Below, in pieces: positions 35,101-46,880 of a stretch of 64,000 nucleotides of DNA; within the stretch, counting starts at the first letter, position 1, and each line of letters opens with the position of its first letter. The DNA is from Pachypanchax playfairii. Taxonomy: Eukaryota > Chordata > Actinopteri > Cyprinodontiformes > Aplocheilidae. The notes under the pieces are model-generated. The model had not been told where the DNA came from. It saw only the letters and a program-made list of their open reading frames with translations, and searched no databases. Both the position numbers and the translations under genes were made by a program. The DNA is taken from contig SSNP01000084.1 in the NCBI GenBank assembly GCA_006937955.1, positions 1,087,090 through 1,151,089 of the forward strand, written 5' to 3'.

Positions 35101-35952
35101 AGAGTCAAGACGAGACCAAACAGGGCAAAATGTGGCCTTTGACTTCACATAACAAAGAGCTGATTTTAATTACTTGAACATATTTTAGATGATTCATAAA
35201 CTCATGATACTCAAACCAAAAACTGTCTATTTGTGCAAAATATAACCAGGACGTTGTAATTTATGCGCAGTAGATATAATCAGAACTATTTATGTTCTGC
35301 TTTTGTTTTTTATCGTATTGATACAGCGATCGGGCCGCAGATCTCGTTTATCTCTCCATCTGGATGTGAAGCTCATTTCCTTGGATACAAGCCGAAGCCT
35401 TGAATCAATAACAAAATTCCTAAATACATCCTGGGAAGATTTATTGAGCTTTCCAAAACCCTGAGGAAAGTTTCAGATATGCTAATTTAATCAGTCTCGT
35501 TCAGAGCCATGTGTCAGAGACATGAAAGAGGACTGAGGGGAAATCTTGCACATGAAGGCAACACGCAGCTTGGAGAGCTCAGCGTGTAAGTGAGGATTAC
35601 CAGCCTAAATGTAAACACACGCAATACTTATGAATGTCATGAATGTAGTTGATGGAGATTTTCAAATTATTTAAAATAATGTGGTTTTAGACTAAACAGA
35701 GTTCTCCAGGGTTCTACCTGTGCAACAGGTGATGATACACAATGTCCTTTTAACAAAATGTGTGTCAGTGATGTCTCATTGCTTTCCCTCCCAATGTGCA
35801 CGGAAGGGGCTTCGGAGAGAGAAAAAAAGGATCTTTCTCAGGATCCTGCAAAAGAGTCAATATGCATTTTAGGGGTTTTAATTTAAGGAGAGACTTTTGT
35901 TAACGTTCATTTAATAGCATCAAACTTTGCTTCATTAATGCCTTATTGTTAA
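32140..35952. other. Intergenic, no gene recognised
   Basis: AT-rich unique sequence. The stretch 35240-35540 is more complex, with gatcgggccgcagatctcg and the octamer-like tatgctaatttaatcag, and is a candidate conserved noncoding element. Open frames of 60-90 codons elsewhere look like chance. Confidence 0.4.
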
Positions 35953-36165
35953 TTACCTCCGTCAAGGAAGTAAGTTTAGGGTTTGTTTGTCTGTCTGTTA
36001 GTGGGATAACTCAAAAACTTATGAATGGATTTTGATGAAATTTTCAGGAAAGGTCAGAAATAACTCAAGGAACAAACAATTAGATTTGGGGGTGATACAG
36101 ATTACCGTCTGGATCCAGGAATTTTTTTAGTGATACGGCCTGCGCTCTCTGAGTGCTTTTCTAGA
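35953..36165 (+). repeat. Dispersed repeat (copy B)
   Basis: Begins acctccgtcaaggaagtaag and continues with ttgtctgtctgtta, actcaaaaacttatgaatgg, gatgaaattttcaggaaagg and tggatccagga. This order of words is a repeat found widely in fish genomes. The second half matches 18155-18285. No coding frame; class not assigned. Confidence 0.65.
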
Positions 36166-36813
36166 AATAAGTTGGTCACACAAGCTCAAATTTCGATGTG
36201 TAGTGATAATTAACTGCATCATACAATCACCAGTCAGTTTCTGTTGTTTCAGATCAACGGGAGGCGCTGATCTCAGGATGGAGCGTGTGTTTAATTGAGC
36301 TTCCTCATACAGAGTTAGGTATAATTTATTTCAGCACAAATAGAATAAAAACAACAACAACACGCAGATCTAAAAAGAAAAAAAGATGGAGCAAAAAGAT
36401 ATCAGACAGGAATGAGTAATGAGTAATATAGTAATGTGATTATGTAACCTATAGGTAACATTTACATATGCTAATGTTCATCAAATCATTGGGGTTTGTG
36501 GCCACACCCACACCTTTCTGTTGTTTATGTCTGAGCAGGGTAAACAGGTGGATTGTGACATAAGGGGAAGAAAAGGTAATTTTTGTGTGAGGCTGCAATA
36601 ACTCTATTGTAATAATTATAATAATCCATTAGCATGGCAATACCAAAAGAATATTTGATCCTACTAGATGAAAGTCACTAGTTAATGAAAGGTGCTTGTT
36701 AAAAACTTGAAATGCATTTTAAATCTTTTGCAGAGTCTCATAAAAATCTCACAAAAATAATCAGAGAACTCGCAAAAGTAACTCAGGATCCATTTGCACA
36801 TAAATCCACACAT
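36166..36813. other. Intergenic, nothing recognised
   Basis: AT-rich sequence between the dispersed repeat and the Tc1 element. No motif, gene or repeat is recognised. Confidence 0.5.
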
Positions 36814-36815
36814 TA

Positions 36816-37015
36816 CAGTGGGGCAAAAAAGTATTTAGTCAGCCACCAATTGTGTAAGTTCTCCCACTTAAAAAGATCAGAGAGGTCTGTAATTTTCATC
36901 ATAGGTATACCTCAACTATGAGAGACAAAATGAGGAAAAAAAATCCAGAAAATCACATTGTCTGATTTTTAAAGAATTTATTTGCAAATTATGGTGGAAA
37001 ATAAGTATTTGGTCA
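36816..37015 (+). repeat. Tc1 left inverted repeat
   Basis: 200 bp, from cagtggggc to tatttggtca, matching the complement of 38218-38417. Differences seen are one T/C near 36889 and about three clustered near 36992-37000. The repeated outer and inner parts (caaaaaagtatttagtcag, aaataagtatttggtca) resemble the paired direct repeats that bind transposase in long-TIR Tc1 elements. Confidence 0.92.
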
Positions 37016-37127
37016 CCTACAAACAAGTAAGATTTCTGGCTTTCACAGACCTGTAACTTCTTTAAGAGGCTCCTCGGTCCTCCACTCGTTACCTGTATTA
37101 ATGGCACCTGTGTGAACTCGTTATCAG

Positions 37128-37135
37128 TATAAAAG
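37128..37135 (+). promoter_or_regulatory. TATA box of the Tc1 transposase
   Basis: tataaaag lies 51 bases before the transposase ATG and after the left inverted repeat. The spacing implies a very short leader. Confidence 0.6.
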
Positions 37136-37178
37136 ACACCTGTCCACAACCTCAAACAGTCACGCTCCAAACTCCACT

Positions 37179-38201
37179 ATGGCCAAGACCAAAGAGCTGT
37201 CAAAGGACACCAGAAACAAAATTGTAGACCTTCACCAGGCTGGGAAGACTGAATCTGCAATAGGTAAGCAGCTTGGTGTGAAGAAATCAACTGTGGGAGC
37301 AATTATTAGAAAATGGAAGACATACAAGACCACTGATAATCTCCCTCGATCTGGGGCTCCACGCAAGATCTCACCCCGTGGGGTCAAAATGATCACAAGA
37401 ACGGTGAGCAAAAATCCCAGAACCACACGGAGGGACCTAGTGAATGACCTGCAGAGAGCTGGGACCAAAGTAACAAAGGCTACCATCAGTAACACACTAC
37501 GCCGCCAAGGACTCAAATCCTGCAGTGCCAGACGTGTCCCCCTGCTGAAGCCAGGACACGCCCAGGCCCGTCTGCGGTTTGCTAGAGAGCATTTGGATGA
37601 TCCAGAAGAGGATTGGGAGAACATCATATGGTCAGATGAAACCAAAATAGAACTTTTTGGTAGAAACTCAACTTGTCGTGTTTGGAGGGGAAAGAATGCT
37701 GAGTTGGATCCAAAGAACACCATACCTACTGTAAAGCATGGGGGTGGAAACATCATGCTTTGGGGCTGTTTTTCTGCAAGGGGACCAGGACGACTGATCC
37801 GTGTAAAGGAAAGAATGAATGGGGCCATGTATCGTAAGATTTTGAGTGAAAACCTCCTTCCATCAGCAAGGGCATTGAAAATGAGATGTGGCTGGGTCTT
37901 TCAGCATGACAATCATCCCAAACACATCACCCGGGTAACGAAGGAGTGGCTTCGTAAGAAGCATTTCAAGGTCCTGGAGTGGCCTAGCCAGTCTCCAGAT
38001 CTCAACCCCATAGAAAATCTCTGGAGGGAGTTGAAAGTCCGTGTTGCCCAGCGTCAGCCCCAAAACATCACTGCTCTAGAGGAGATCTGCATGGAGGAAT
38101 GGGCCAAAATACCAGCAACAGTGTGTGAAAATCTTGTGAAGACTTACAGAAAACGTTTGACCTCTGTCATTGCCAACAAAGGCTATATAACAAAGTATTG
38201 A
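37179..38201 (+). CDS. Tc1-like transposase, DD34E
   Basis: A complete 340-residue transposase, the usual Tc1 length. It cuts and pastes the element by binding the inverted repeats and using two metal ions. N-terminal paired-type DNA binding: first helix-turn-helix about 8-50 (KSTVGAIIRKW), hinge RSGAPRKIS about 57-65 (the GRPR-like position), second helix-turn-helix about 80-115 (KATISNTLRRQG). Catalytic triad: D153 (WSDETK), D244 (QHDNHPKH) and E279 (NPIENLW), with 34 residues between D244 and E279. The glycine-rich GGGNIMLWGCFSARGPG lies between the first two. The ATG (ctATGGCC) fits the family start MAKTKELS. All catalytic residues are intact; activity is inferred, not shown. Confidence 0.97.
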   Translation: MAKTKELSKDTRNKIVDLHQAGKTESAIGKQLGVKKSTVGAIIRKWKTYKTTDNLPRSGAPRKISPRGVKMITRTVSKNPRTTRRDLVNDLQRAGTKVTKATISNTLRRQGLKSCSARRVPLLKPGHAQARLRFAREHLDDPEEDWENIIWSDETKIELFGRNSTCRVWRGKNAELDPKNTIPTVKHGGGNIMLWGCFSARGPGRLIRVKERMNGAMYRKILSENLLPSARALKMRCGWVFQHDNHPKHITRVTKEWLRKKHFKVLEWPSQSPDLNPIENLWRELKVRVAQRQPQNITALEEICMEEWAKIPATVCENLVKTYRKRLTSVIANKGYITKY

Positions 38202-38217
38202 GATTAACTTTTGTTAT

Positions 38218-38417
38218 TGACCAAATACTTATTTATCACCCTAATTTGCAAATAAATTCTTTAAAAATCAGACAATGTGATTTTCTGGATTTTTTTTCCT
38301 CATTTTGTCTCTCATAGTTGAGGTATACCTATGATGAAAATTACAGGCCTCTCTGATCTTTTTAAGTGGGAGAACTTACACAATTGGTGGCTGACTAAAT
38401 ACTTTTTTGCCCCACTG
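38218..38417 (-). repeat. Tc1 right inverted repeat
   Basis: 200 bp, the inverted partner of 36816-37015, ending gccccactg before TA. It starts 16 bases after the transposase stop codon, so the message must read into it. Confidence 0.92.
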
Positions 38418-38419
38418 TA

Positions 38420-41400
38420 TATTGCCGAATTAATAAATACCTCAGTCGACACACTGAAAATATAAATGAATATCTCATATTTAGTTAATGTATAATTGAG
38501 TTTATATATTTTTTTAGGCCCAGAACACCCCCCCAAAAAAAAAAAAAAAAAACAAACTGTGTGGTATTGAGTTGTTTAGAGTGTAAAGTTTGCAGCTTCC
38601 TGACATTCAATGTTTCAAAAAGCCTTCAACAGATGTAGTCAAAGACTTAGACATGACCATCTCTTAGTTCTGAATCAATCCATGTGTCCAAACTTCTTAT
38701 TAGTTCTGCACATAAAGCTGACATGTATATCCGTATGAAAAGTTAAGATGTACAACAGTGATTTATAAATATAAATAAAACTGCTTTTTAAAATATTAAT
38801 CTCAGCTTTGAAAACCTTCTGACAGAAGAGCCGACCACTTCAGTGTGTGTTTGGTCAGCATGCCTGCTTTACACAAAGAATACATGATGAAGCTCCAACT
38901 TTTTAAAAAGAAGTTCATTTGAGGATTAAGCCTCATTTTGGAAAGTTCTGCTCATGTCAGAAACCAATTTTTATATGTAGTTACTCCGTATATTCTCTGA
39001 GGGACGAGTTGCTTTTAGAAAAAAAAAACTCAGTACGATTGGTTAGTAAGATGAATTCAAAAGGTCTGCAGACAGTTTCTGCTGTGATTGGGCCAACTTA
39101 CATTATTACTGATTTGTCTACAGCAGCTTTACGAATTATTTATTGTTGTTTAGCTATAATACAGTCAGTCCCAGACACTTATGCTTTGCTTCAACATGCA
39201 GAGAGCATGTTGACTCTGTCAGCTTGGAATCTGAGATTCAGCATAAACAAAACTGAACAGAAAAAACAAAAAGATGAAACTCATGGCCATGTGTTCACTG
39301 CGGTGAAAGACGCTCTTTCAGCCTGCAGGATGTGTTGTGTGCCTGTCTATGTTTTCATGGTCTTTGATTCAGGTTTTGATAACTTATCATCTATTTGATG
39401 TGTGTTGAACCACACAGAATGCAAGGCTGTCTCTTCCTCTCATGCTACACCATTCGTCTATTTTATCTCTGTCAAAGAACTATAAAGACACAGTCTCTGA
39501 CAAAAATCTATGGAGCACCTAATGATAAGCTCGTCGTTAAAAGGCTAGTTTTATCTCCACACATGGGGAAATGAGAAATCCCTCAGATTACAGGATTGAT
39601 ATTAAAATTCACAGAACATAAAAAATATCAACAAAAGGGGCAGTTTTTAATTGTTTATTACCTCTAATAGCGTTATTCATCAAGTCAGAAACACTTTGAG
39701 GTATTTTCTTTGAAACTTTGCATCTGAGCGCTACATGGATATATTTTATTTATGGTAACTTTAAAGCTGTTGATTCAGGTTGGGTCTGTTGCATATTATC
39801 AATCTTTTTTTTTTTGCTCAATTACATTTTTAAAAAGAAGAAGATGATCTATCTGACCCGAGTGAAAAGGTTTTAGTTTTTTTAACTAACCAGTAACTTT
39901 TAGTGAAGTTGTGACAGAACAAATTTCAATATGTGATCAGTTTGTTTTCCTGCAAAACTTATAAGTAGGTTGAATTAATGAAAAAGTTGTTTTGTTATTA
40001 ATTCAGTCATGCACCTTTTAGCTACATCCGTATTTTTTTCTTTTGATGTAAAATTAAGATAAAACTGAAATAAAAAGTTCATTCAAACTGAATTAGTTCA
40101 CAAAAAGCTCAAACAACAGAAAACATCATTTCTTTAGCCCATCAGTTAGTTTTTTTCCCCTTAAATTGTGTTATCAACCTTTAAAATGTGCATGTTTTGT
40201 ATCGCTACCAGCTGCATTGCAACACAGTAACTCCACATTCAGAAATACAGTTTAAACTGTGTTTCGTTGGCTGATGTTGAATAACCACTCAGCTCATGTT
40301 AACCACCTTCCAAGCCAACTTCCAAAGAAAAAAGAAACAACTCCAGAGCTCAATTGAAGCTTTATGAATCTCATTTTTGAAAATCTGGAGAGCACTCAGG
40401 AGAGCCGCGGCCTCGTCTTCAGCGTTGGAGCCGAAGCAGAATCTGTTCCGCTGAGCTCCAAAGAGCAGCAGACCCAATCGATTACTCTTTGATCGCCTTT
40501 CAGCAGCTCCTTTCTCAGCTCACCATGGGGGGGGGGGGACTGCTTCTTCATGTGAATTGTAACTGTCAGAAATGGCTTTGGTTAGATGTTGGTAAGCTGC
40601 TGGTTCGGCCACCTGCCTCATTCATTTCTGGCTCGTAACCACTCGCTGCTCTCTTCCTCATTTAGCTCCGAATGACAGATTCCACTCTAAAAAGAACTGC
40701 GCCAAAATGTTGCTGTGGGTTGCTGCTGCCAGGGGAATGAATGTGTCATCCACAGACGCTGAAATTCAGAATGACATTTCTTCTAAAAGATTGCCCCTGA
40801 GCAAACCTGCCATGTTTGTTTACACATGAATAAGCCGTTACTGCTCATGCCTCTTCACAACGTTTATGACGACGGTCTCAACTGTTGAACCACATGCAAG
40901 TTACAATCTTTACAAAACAAAATCTATCACTTTTGAGAAAGAATAAAATAGTAAATTCCACGTTTATTCTTTAAAAGAGTTTGATATCATGATGTTGTAA
41001 GTAGTTTCTTTTTTAATGGTCAATTAAAATAGTGTGTTTAAACATTCACCCAGTAATAAAAGTGATGCTCTTATTTGTAGCATCTTTTTAAATCTTCTTT
41101 TTTTTTTTTTCAACATTTCACATACTGTATGTTGAATCATCCTCTGACTGATATGCAAATATATATATATATATATGTGTATATATATACACGTATATAC
41201 TGCATATATCTGAACCTGAGTTTAGTTTCATCTCCATCTGAGTCATTCACTTTTTTCCACATCTGAAAAGCAAAACACCTGATTCTAAAAAGCGTAAGCA
41301 ACATTCAAACCTCTGGGGACGACTGAAGCAACCACAATACTCAACCTTGTTTGTTTTCGTTCACCTTCCCACTTACTGACTCTACCTGCATTTGTATATG

Positions 41401-41774
41401 TACTTAAACACTTTTAATCCTTACAGAAATTTCAAAAGATAAACTGGCTTTATTTAGTTTTTTTTTTTTTCTAATATCTAATTTGATTATCCAAATTTGT
41501 TTTTTTTTTTCTGTTCTGGGACTCGAGGTTTAGATGATTTAGTGTTCATAAAACACAATAACAGTGTGTTACTTTAGAGGTGAAAATGTACTGTCAGAGT
41601 GTTGAGGTCAATTAAAAAGTGAAAGGACTAGTACTCAAATAAAATTTTTTTGACAATTAAGTCTCCTCTGTGAAGGTGTGAACTTTGGGTTTTGTATCAT
41701 TGCAGATACTTTATTGATTAGGATAAAACCTCATTGAGTACTTTAGATGTTTATTTACATCTCATGTGTAGGGG
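38420..41774. other. Intergenic, no gene recognised
   Basis: AT-rich, with homopolymer runs (A at 38533-38551, G at 40527-40537) and an AT-rich alternating block at 41159-41200. The 159-codon open frame at 38919-39398 shows no family motif and has AT-rich, non-coding-like codon use. Confidence 0.45.
41159..41200. repeat. (AT)n tract with self-complementary flank
   Basis: atatatat repeats followed by gtgtatatatatacacgtat, which can fold on itself. Simple repeat; no function suggested. Confidence 0.8.
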
Positions 41775-41990
41775 GTGGGTGCTCTGCATGGAGGAGATCC
41801 TAAGAAAGACCAAGACCCTTCTAGAGAGATTATATACTGTACATTGTAGTTTGGGAATGAAATGGGACACCCAGGAGGACCTGAAGAGTGACGAGTGTCA
41901 TTTGAAAGAGGGATGGCTGATTTTTCCTCCTGGATCTGCCGTCTGAATGACTCAACATTGCATGAGTAGAGGAAAATGAATGAATGGACT
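41775..41990 (+). repeat. Degenerate retroelement 3' end (tentative)
   Basis: The succession ctgcatggaggagatcctaa, gaaagaccaagaccc, gagagattatat, gggacacccaggaggacctg and a closing gaaaatgaatgaatgg resembles the highly repeated fish element that carries the sense 'gaagacccaggac...gagagactatgtc' and ends in ATGG units. Heavily mutated; assignment is from memory of that family. Confidence 0.4.
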
Positions 41991-44900
41991 TTAGTTTAAA
42001 AAAATACACTAAACAGGAAACCTGAAGATACTACATAAAGCAAGACAAAGTATTTTTAGATGTATCACCACACGTAACTTTATGTGTGAATATTTTGCTT
42101 TTAAAAAGCTTTAAAACACCTAAAACCAAACTAACAAAAAAAAAAAAACTTCTCCAAATAATCCTTTTAAGTAATGTAATAACCCCACCAGTAGAGATGA
42201 CAGGAGGTGAATCAATTTAATAACAGCATGCAGTTTCATGTTAGTCAGAATAGAGTGCTACACATAGAAAAACAAACATTCACACTCTAATAGCAGGTCT
42301 GGTGTCTACAAGCAGGTAGTTTTTCTAAAATCCTAACAGTAGTGGAAACATAATGATCAACATAAAGAGACAAAGTGAAGACCTTGTAAAAATTTAAATC
42401 AACAAAAATGTTTCATAATATATCATTCAGGAGAATAATAATCTTTGTAAACTGTCATAATATGCATCTGGTGGATTTTAAACACAGTAATTGAAATTTA
42501 AAGGGTTTTGACTAAAAGAAAATCATATAAAAGACGGTTAAAATTCACATAATTACCTGTAAAAACGGCCATGGTGGGAAGCTTTATCAGTATACTGCAT
42601 GTGATGAACCCTTCAGGAGTTATGTCTTTTTTCATACAGGTAGTGCCAAGTAAAATAATTATGACACTGAAACCCATGTGTGTGAGCCAACTAGTCCCAC
42701 CGGTAATCCAAAAGGGAATGACAGTATTGGAAAAGGGAAAGGAAAGTAACACATTTTCATTATAAATGTAACTGTTGACATGAGGTGAAGGTAATACAGT
42801 ACAGTTATGCTAGTTAACATTAAAACAAACATGTTATTATTGGTAATAACAGAGCTAATGTTGATTACAAAGACTCAGAGATGATCTGGACATCTGCTTA
42901 AAGGTCAAATAAACTTGGATCCAGCTCGTCGTGCGTCACTGGTTCATCTCTTGTTGGCATTTTAAAAAGACATTTTACACTCTTAGTGAGAATTGCCAGG
43001 AGTTGGAGAATGGAAGTAGCTCTTTTGTATTTGCTCTTTTGATTTATTATGTGAGATCAGATGTAGTCCCTGCTCCTGCCTGTGGTTAGTATGTGCTCAA
43101 AGCCAATGATGTGTCTCTCTGAATTCATGTGATGGTGCCCTTGGGCGGTTAGTCTCTCAGGTGCTAGTGACCCTCCTGTTTTCCTGAATAGCTGCTGTGC
43201 TGGGTTCACTGGAGTTGAAAGTCTATCAGATTTAATTGATGGAGACCCTCCAGAGTCAATGAGGCTAGGAAAGCAGGACAGCCCCTCTCTTTGGCAAGCC
43301 AGGAGGCCATTCGTGAGGGGAGTCAGGATGAGGGGCTGTATGTGATGTTCATGAGTGAACCCAGGGCTTCGGAGTAATGGTGTGTGTCTACCCTGGTGCC
43401 ACGCCACATAAACTTAGGAACTCCCTGTCAGATCGAGACACAGGGCCTACGGCAACACACAGGAGGAGTCTGCAAAGAATAGACTCAGCATCTCAAATAC
43501 TTTGTTATCACGTGTTATCACAGTTTGGGTGCATAAGAAGACAGGAAAACGTTGCATATCTTCAAAGACTCTCACAGCTTGATTGCATTATTTCAAGAAT
43601 ACATTTAGTTTATATAAATTATTACATTAAAAAAAATACCTGGATTCTTACAGTTCTCTGTTTGTGTTGTCATTCCTCTTGGAGGAGTCATTAAAAAAGA
43701 TGACAAGTGCCAGAGATTCTGATCACAGTCATTTGAATGCAAGCAGCACAGGCTCACACTCACAGCTCCTCACGGCAGCATCAACAGTCTCAATAGATAG
43801 CTCCTGTTCTAACAAGGAGAATCTGGGACAATTGGTTTTGTCACATTGGAAGGATAAATAAGCAGCTCTGACAAGCTGTTTTCTTACACAGACAGCAATC
43901 AGTCAAAAACCAAACCGTGTGCTGTTTGTTTCTTTAACAGCCCAAATAGGACAAACCAACTACTGCCTCTTAAACAGGCCCTTCACATATTTTTCACCTT
44001 TGTTGTCTGCAGATCTTGTTTTGCTCACTGTACCAACTTTATAAAAAATGAACCTAGGATTTTTTTCCTGAATAGACACTGACAAAACATCACAGTTACA
44101 GTCAAGAGGACAGCTGCAGTTGCCACACAGGCCTGAGGCAGATGTGAGTGTGTATTATCACCTGTCTGTTTTGCAGTTTGTACAACATCCTGGAGGAACA
44201 CTGGAAGCTAAAAATGACAGAATTTTTACAGGGACATGGTTGCTTAAGCAAGGGGAATGGTAATATGTAGCTCTGCTTGATCCAGTATAGGCAAAAAAAA
44301 AAAAAAAAATGATGCTGGAACCATCAGAAATAAATCAGTCTCATTTCTTAGCCTCTCCGTGAAGCCAACAACCTCCTTTCAGCTCCAATCACTTCCAAAA
44401 GTCCAGTCATACAGCAATCAGTAACAGAAAAGATCAAGACATTCACAGAAACTGCCTTTAACTTAAATTTTGTGGGGTATCCACTTTTACATTTTCACAT
44501 TTGCATAAGTAGATTCACATGTTGATCAAAAATTATCTGCTGCTATTTTGAGGGAAACAGTTTTGCCATGAATTACATTTGCATAAAACTGAAATGTCTG
44601 AAAATCTTCCCCAACCTCGTTGTTGCGGCTCTGAGTGGGTAGACAAATATTCCCAACCTCTGTGTAGCCAGAGGTGCTGCCGAGGTTGAGCTTGATATAT
44701 ACAGATGGGGAGTGTGGAGAGCGTGTAGGATGAGACGTTCCTGAGTTGCATTGGGCACATAAATAAGAGAGCAACACAAAGCTATCCCCCAGGACTGCTG
44801 TCAGTTGGCATCTTAACACTCCGGATACTAATGAGAGACAATGCTGCATCACGCACCTTATGCAACGTGCAGCGCACAGATGGATTAGGTCGTACAAGCT

Positions 44901-45330
44901 CAAAGTAAGATGAAGGTTTGCATTGTGATGTTTGAATTAGAGGTGGAACTAAAATGCAGTTTAATAACATTTAAAATGTTATAAATCACAGACACCGGTA
45001 AAACCGAACCTACACTTGATCTTGCAACAGACGCTCAGTCTAAATTAAATCTCAAACCTGTGTGAAAGTGAAACTTTAATGTTTGTTGCTAATGTTATTG
45101 TGACCAACTCAGATAAACATGTATGTCCGTATGAGATCAAATTTAAAATTGAAACACATGCACCAAGCTGGAGTTGAAAGTTATTATATGTGATAACATT
45201 CATTCAGCATTGTTTTGTCTTTTCTGATACAATTACTCAACAACTTGATTTATCACTAGGCTGAAGCAGTTTTCTCTTTTTGATACAATTTTTAAACAAA
45301 ACCATTTTTATGATCTAATTCAATGTAAAA
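41991..45330. other. Intergenic; two GC-richer islands, no gene recognised
   Basis: Mostly AT-rich. 43060-43410 (116-codon - strand frame) and 44526-44903 (125-codon - strand frame) stand out as GC-richer with few stops, but neither frame has motifs I recognise or clear splice sites. They may be remnants of transposons or conserved noncoding DNA. Confidence 0.4.
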
Positions 45331-46880
45331 ATCAGAACCAGAATCAGCTTTATTAAGTGTTTATTAAGTGTGTTGCAGGATCACTTTTACCCTTGTACTG
45401 ATTGCACATTATTATTCATTCATAAAAAAAACATAATTAATTAATAAAAATAAGTACAGAGTATAGATATGTATAGGTATAACTAGATATTCATCACTCT
45501 AGAAAAGTATAGGTCTTGGTTAGATCAGAACTAGTGATCCTCTCTGCTGACTTGATAGTTGGTTGTTTTCTGGCTAGTTTGGTTGCCGAGCCAAACCAGA
45601 CGGACTGGTATGGAATTTTAGAAGGACTGTGTTCACCAGCAGCTCTTATTGCAAGTTAAACTTCTTGAGATGCAGCAGGAAGTTCAACTTCTGCTGGACA
45701 TTCTTAATGACCATTTCTGTGTTAGCTGTCCATTTCATGTCCTGAATGATGGTGGTCCCCAGAAACCTGAATGTGTCTAGACACAATGTTATCAATTCTA
45801 TCACAATAGTTTTTCAAATGTGTCATGTTGTGAGGTTGGAGCAAACTCTAATGGCACCCAGACTTCAGACCGACACAAGATTAAAAGGTTTAAAACAATG
45901 AGTTTATTGTTCTCCACAGGTGACAAGTTATAAAATGACCAAGGGTTATAAATGTGCAGGAGAACTAGAGGACTGGAACCAGTGGACCTCAGGAGGAGAT
46001 CTGGCAGTGGAGGAGAGAACAGGTTAGTGGATTGTGGTGCTGGAGGTTGAAGGTTGCAATTATGGTGTGTGGGGATTGTGCTCGCAGACTTACGGGTGCA
46101 GGTGATGGGTGTGACATCAGGAACTGGAGCTGAGCCCTCTGGATGGCGCGGCAGATGGCCAGCGCGGGAGGTAGAGGCACTCAGGAGTGGGGAGGCGAAG
46201 CCCAGGAGGAAGAGGAACTGGAGGCGATGGAAGACAACAAGGAGGTAAGTATCTATGTAACAATCACAAGGTAAAAACTATGAACAGCCACACGTTACCA
46301 CATAAAGTAGTGGAACCAACTGGCGTCTGTCTCTGGTTCCTCCTCAGTTTTTATCCCAGCTCGGGAGGGGCTGGGTGATGAGCCACACCTGTGCCTGATC
46401 AGCTGTTGCCACACAGCTGCTGCCACACCCTGGAATGACAGGTTAGTAGGAGAACAACACACCACACACCAGTGCTGGAACCTGACAAAATATTGAGCTC
46501 TAGATTTCTCTGACTGCCTCAGAGGACCAGCTGTTCTACCAGCTGTTACAGTTTATATGCAGACTTGACACTATCTCAAATAAGGCTGATAAACATTGTG
46601 TCATCTCCAAACTTAAGGGGTTAACAGATGGATCACATGAGTAGTAGTCATTTGTTCAAAGAGAATAGCAGTGGGGAGAACATACATCCCTGGGGGGCGC
46701 CAGTGCTGATGGTCTGGGTGGTGCATGTTATTTTGTCTAGCCTCACCTGTTTCCTGTCTGTCATAAATTTTGCATGGAGGACTTTTAGGACAATAGTATT
46801 GGATTTGGATCCGAAGTACCCAAACAGCATCCTTGCAGCGTTGAGGTGCAGGAGATCCATCATGTGTTGAGTTTAACATT
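45331..46880 (-). pseudogene. LINE fragment, degenerate, split by an LTR
   Basis: On the - strand from about 46880 down: reverse transcriptase words ISTGAPQGCMFSPLLFSL (46700-46650) and LKFGDDTMFISLI (about 46590-46550; the usual FADD is FGDD), then, past the inserted LTR, FRFLGTTIIQDMKW and VQQKLNFLLHLKKFNL (about 45770-45650). The 3' end at about 45331 is aataaagctgattctggttc, the (TTCTGA)-type tail typical of these fish LINEs. Several stops and frameshifts are present, so it is dead. Clade not assigned. Confidence 0.8.
45821..46487 (-). mobile_element. Solo LTR (gypsy-like), inserted in the LINE
   Basis: On the - strand it starts TGTCAGGTTCCAGCACTGG and ends ACAACATGACA, the TG...CA ends of an LTR. 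A TATA-like ataaaaa (46354-46348) and an AATAAA (45908-45903) lie in the order expected of an LTR read on the - strand. Flanking 5-mers aaatg (45816-45820) and aaata (46488-46492) match at 4 of 5. It splits the LINE frame exactly, so it is younger than the LINE. No internal retroviral genes are present. Confidence 0.75.

Larger units (their letters stand above)
36816..38417 (+). mobile_element. Tc1/mariner transposon, apparently full length
   Basis: A 1,602-bp element flanked by the TA duplication (36814-36815 and 38418-38419). Inverted repeats of 200 bp start CAGTGGGGCAAAAAAGTATT. It contains one intact transposase frame with its own TATA box. By eye the two 200-bp repeats differ at only about four positions, and the transposase has no stop or frameshift, so insertion looks recent. 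Closely related Tc1 families are known across teleosts, and Tc1 transfer between fish and lampreys has been described; whether this family took part needs a search. Confidence 0.97.

Noticed and set aside
37232..37828. 198-codon antisense frame in the Tc1 element
   Set aside because: It lies opposite the intact transposase and its composition is that of the complement of coding DNA.
38919..39398. 159-codon + strand frame as a gene
   Set aside because: AT-rich, low-complexity codon use, no motif and no neighbouring exon signals. This length is plausible by chance in 64 kb.
41159..41200. Replication origin or regulatory hairpin
   Set aside because: An alternating AT tract that folds trivially; simple repeat explains it.
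44526..44903. 125-codon - strand frame as a gene
   Set aside because: No recognised motif, no splice context, overlapping open frames in the other phases, and no known gene expected there. Kept only as an unexplained island.
45821..46487. Full endogenous retrovirus or complete LTR retrotransposon
   Set aside because: Only one LTR is present, with no gag, protease or polymerase text between two copies. It is a solo LTR.
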